Shown: positions 61,791 to 64,000 of the stretch, piece by piece
How the letters are laid out: each line of letters opens with the position of its first letter
How positions within the stretch are numbered: the stretch's first letter is position 1
Translations under genes and position numbers: made by a program
Source of the DNA: Cardinalis cardinalis
Taxonomy: Eukaryota > Chordata > Aves > Passeriformes > Cardinalidae
Direction of reading: 5' to 3'
DNA: 64,000 nucleotides
NCBI GenBank assembly: GCA_014549065.1
Contig: JACDOX010000289.1
Coordinates: forward strand, 124,001 to 188,000
The notes under the pieces: model-generated
The model's database searches: none
Told to the model about the DNA's origin: nothing
What the model saw: the letters and a program-made list of their open reading frames with translations, nothing else

Positions 61791-62590
61791 TTGCAATAGA
61801 CAGAGGGAAAAGCAACGAAGTCGTTTATTAAACCGTCTTTAGCGCAGTGTCGGTTTAAATCTCACGTTTGTACGTAAAGCTTTTTACAAGGATGCGCAAA
61901 ACGAGACGCACGGACTGTCACATCCCGTANCTCCAGCCATTGAAAACAAAGACCATGGATGAGCCCAAATAATTACTTCCCAAAGTTGTCCTACATTGAC
62001 AATACGGTCTTGTTACAGGTTAAACGAAATCCTGTTCACCTGCAAACGATTCTGAAGACAGACATGACCACATCCCAAGGACCACGCTTTTAGTAATTGT
62101 TCTGATATAATCAAGTTGATTCGTGTTTACTTTATGAACACTTTGAAAATATTTAGTTCCCCGCTTGTTGGGGTTTATGTTTTCCTTGGATAACAATGTA
62201 TCAAACCCGTAGGAGAAAGCAGCTGCAAGGCGGAAAACATGCTATAAACCCAGTTTCCGGAATTATTTTCTGCATAAGCCTCAAATCCGAATTATTTTTT
62301 TCTTGTCAGTGAATTGTGCTTTCGATTAGGAACATCTCTGGTCATTTCATTTATTCGAACGAGCTTGGTTCCGCGGTGATCCAACAGCAGTTTTTCTCCG
62401 TTTAAAGATCAGGGGCTCTACCCCTACGTCGGGGAGGGAGGAAGGAAGGAAGGCTTTGCGACGCCAGTGGGTTTCAGAATAGTCAACAAAGTTGAGCTAA
62501 ACAGTTATTCACAGGGTGTAAGATAATTTTTTACAACAGCTTTAAAAATGTTGGGCTCTAACGGGAGAGAACGGTCACAGAGCAGCTGAA
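61790..62590. promoter_or_regulatory. Inter-island segment, candidate enhancer
   Basis: About 0.8 kb of ordinary base composition between two CpG islands. It contains a SOX-type AACAAAG (61945-61951), a homeodomain core TAATTA (61970-61975), an E-box CACCTG (62037-62042) and a forkhead-like GTGTTTAC (62123-62130). The clustering suggests regulation of NKX6-2, but such short motifs also occur by chance. Confidence 0.35.
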
Positions 62591-62835
62591 GACGGTGCCG
62601 ATTACCCGAAAGAACTGCGATCAGGGCGGGCATTACCGCTCAGTGCTGCGGGGCAGCGCGGCCGCCGGGGCCCCGCGGTCATTGCCCGGCTGTTCGATGA
62701 GGCGCCGGCGGTCTCCGCACCGGGACCCTGCCCGGCGGGAGGGGCCCGACGCAGCAAGTGGAGGGGGGGCGCCGCCGCCTCCAGGGTAGCCGCTGGCTGC
62801 CGGCAGGAGCAAAGCTACAGATGGGGCGGACCCGG

Positions 62836-62955
62836 CGGTGGAACCCGGGACGGTGGGGCCCGGGGCGGTGGGGCCCGGGACGGTGGAACCCGGGACGGTG
62901 GGGCCCGGGACGGTGGGGCCCGGGGCGGTGGGGCCCGGGGCGGTGGGGCCAGAGG
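62836..62955. repeat. 15-bp GC-rich tandem repeat
   Basis: Eight units of CGGTGGGGCCCGGGA/G start at 62836, 62851, 62866, 62881, 62896, 62911, 62926 and 62941. Two units carry GGAACCC in place of GGGGCCC. The array lies about 600 bp before the NKX6-2 start codon and keeps all six frames open, so long ORFs over it are not evidence of coding. Confidence 0.92.
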
Positions 62956-63550
62956 CCCCGTCGGGCGCGGCGCGGCCACGTGCAGCCCCGCGCGCTCCCA
63001 CAGCTCGGCCCGGCTGTGACGTATCGAGGTGGAGGCGCGCGCCGCCCGCCGATTGGGCGGTGTTGGCGGCGCGGGGCGGTGGCCGCCCAATGGGCGCGGG
63101 GCGCGCAGGTGCCCGCGCTGTTATCTGCGCGCGGGGTGCGGCGCGGAGCGTCCCCGCGGCCGCCGGACACGCGGCCGGGGCGACGCGTGGAGCTGCCGGT
63201 CCCGCATCCACTTCCCGCCGGATCGCGCGTGGAGGGCATTGCCCGTAGTCCGCCGGGACGCGCCGCCGGTGGGGGCTCCTTCTCCCGGGACTCCCAGTGT
63301 GTTGTTTCGCCGCTCTGCCCCGGCTCGGCTTTCGCTGCTCTTCAGCCCGGACTTCGGAGGTGCACGCCGCGGGAGCGGGCGGGCAAGCGCCGGGATTTTC
63401 CTGTTCCCAGCAAACTTCGGCACTTGTTGTCGCTGAGATCCCGCGAGCGGCGAGGAGCCCGTCTCGTCCGCGGCCGCGGTCCCGGCGAGGGTCTCCAGCG
63501 GAGCGGCCGCGGCGCGGTTGGGAGGGACCCACGCTCGCTGATGCCCGCAG

Positions 63551-63965
63551 ATGTTAGCGGTGGGACAGATGGATGCTAATCGTCAGAGCGCATTCGTCCT
63601 TAGCAGTGCGCCGCTAGCCGCGCTGCACAACATGGCCGAGATGAAGACCTCCCTGTTCCCCTACGCCCTGCAGAACCCCTCCGGTTTCAAGGCACCGGCC
63701 CTGGGCGGACTCAACACGCAGCTCCCCTTGGGGACACCTCACGGAATAAGCGACATCCTGGGGCGGCCCGTGGGCAGTGCCAGCAACCTTCTGGGCGGGC
63801 TGCCCCGCATCAACGGGCTGGCAGCCTCGGCCGGGATGTACTTCAGCCCCGCTGCCGTCTCCCGCTACCCGAAGCCTCTGGCGGAGCTGCCGGGACGGCC
63901 GCCCATTTTCTGGCCGGGAGTGGTGCAAGGCTCTCCCTGGAGAGATCCTCGGCTCGCCTGTCCCG
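63551..63965 (+). CDS. NKX6-2: NKX6-2 exon 1 (partial gene, runs off window)
   Basis: 138 codons plus one base, then GTAAGT. NKX6-2 (NKX6.2/GTX) is a homeodomain repressor that patterns ventral neural progenitors and acts in oligodendrocyte maturation and myelin maintenance. Seen here are the conserved start MLAVGQMDAN, FVLSSAPLAALHNMAEMKTS, the eh1/TN repressor motif HGISDILGRP (residues 64-73, Groucho/TLE contact), and the pre-homeodomain block AELPGRPPIFWPGVVQG ending RDPRLACP. The homeodomain lies in later exons beyond base 64000. MLAVG is shared with NKX6-1, so I prefer the ATG at 63551. The ATG at 63569 (MDANR) matches the human NKX6-2 start and remains possible. NKX6-1 is excluded because it carries long Ser/Ala/Pro runs here. 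Confidence 0.95.
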
Positions 63966-64000
63966 GTAAGTGCGGCCGGTTCTTGCAGGGCGCGGGGAGC

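Larger units (their letters stand above)
62590..64000. promoter_or_regulatory. CpG island and promoter region of NKX6-2
   Basis: Very GC- and CpG-rich sequence covering the 5' flank and exon 1. It includes inverted and direct CCAAT boxes (ATTGG at about 63053, CCAAT at about 63087) and a CRE-like GTGACGTA near 63016. No TATA box is evident, as usual for a developmental CpG-island promoter. The transcription start cannot be placed from sequence alone. Confidence 0.7.

Noticed and set aside
59602..61815. Long overlapping open frames on both strands
   Set aside because: Expected from high GC, rich in Arg/Ala/Gly/Pro on all frames; some cross the N gap.
62633..63579. Frames of 273 and 299 codons on opposite strands
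   Set aside because: Produced by the 15-bp tandem repeat and GC-rich promoter sequence. The + frame does not join the NKX6-2 reading frame.
63614..63928. 104-codon frame on the - strand
   Set aside because: Antisense shadow of NKX6-2 exon 1.

Overview
The window is vertebrate nuclear DNA, almost certainly from a bird and probably a songbird. Evidence is split genes with GT-AG introns, many CR1 LINE 3' fragments, two solo LTRs of avian type with 5-bp target duplications, and GC-rich CpG islands. The gene order is CFAP46, VA opsin, NKX6-2. As I recall, CFAP46 and NKX6-2 are neighbours on human 10q26, where the opsin is absent. Isolated N bases and one 95-base N gap (59847-59941) suggest a draft assembly.

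Region 1 (1 to about 33.6 kb, + strand) is the 3' half of CFAP46 (TTC40), a TPR-containing protein of the ciliary central apparatus. I resolved 29 consecutive coding exons whose splice phases all agree. Together they give 1253 residues and a stop at 33160-33162. The 5' half of the gene lies before the window. The introns carry CR1 fragments and two complete solo LTRs (9665-10320 and 11134-12394).

Region 2 (33.6-43.1 kb) is intergenic, with one CR1 piece, a short tandem repeat and no convincing gene.

Region 3 (43.1-50.1 kb, - strand) is a complete vertebrate-ancient (VA) opsin gene. It has five coding exons and 386 residues, with the retinal-binding lysine, counterion glutamate, disulfide cysteines, ERY and NPxxY motifs all present. 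Reading through the last intron gives a second open C-terminus of 41 residues, resembling the short isoforms known for this opsin family.

Region 4 (50.1-59.6 kb) is intergenic and AT-rich. Region 5 (59.6-64 kb) contains two CpG islands separated by about 0.8 kb of ordinary composition that may be regulatory. The second island holds a 15-bp tandem repeat and the first coding exon of NKX6-2 (+ strand), a homeobox repressor of neural-tube and oligodendrocyte development. The homeodomain exons lie beyond the window.

The three genes do not form a functional unit: they concern ciliary motility, deep-brain light sensing and neural patterning. I found no CRISPR, operon, tRNA or rRNA, and no wholly new system. 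The most interesting items are the opsin's alternative ending, the CpG-island and repeat structure upstream of NKX6-2, and the two precisely bounded LTR insertions in CFAP46.
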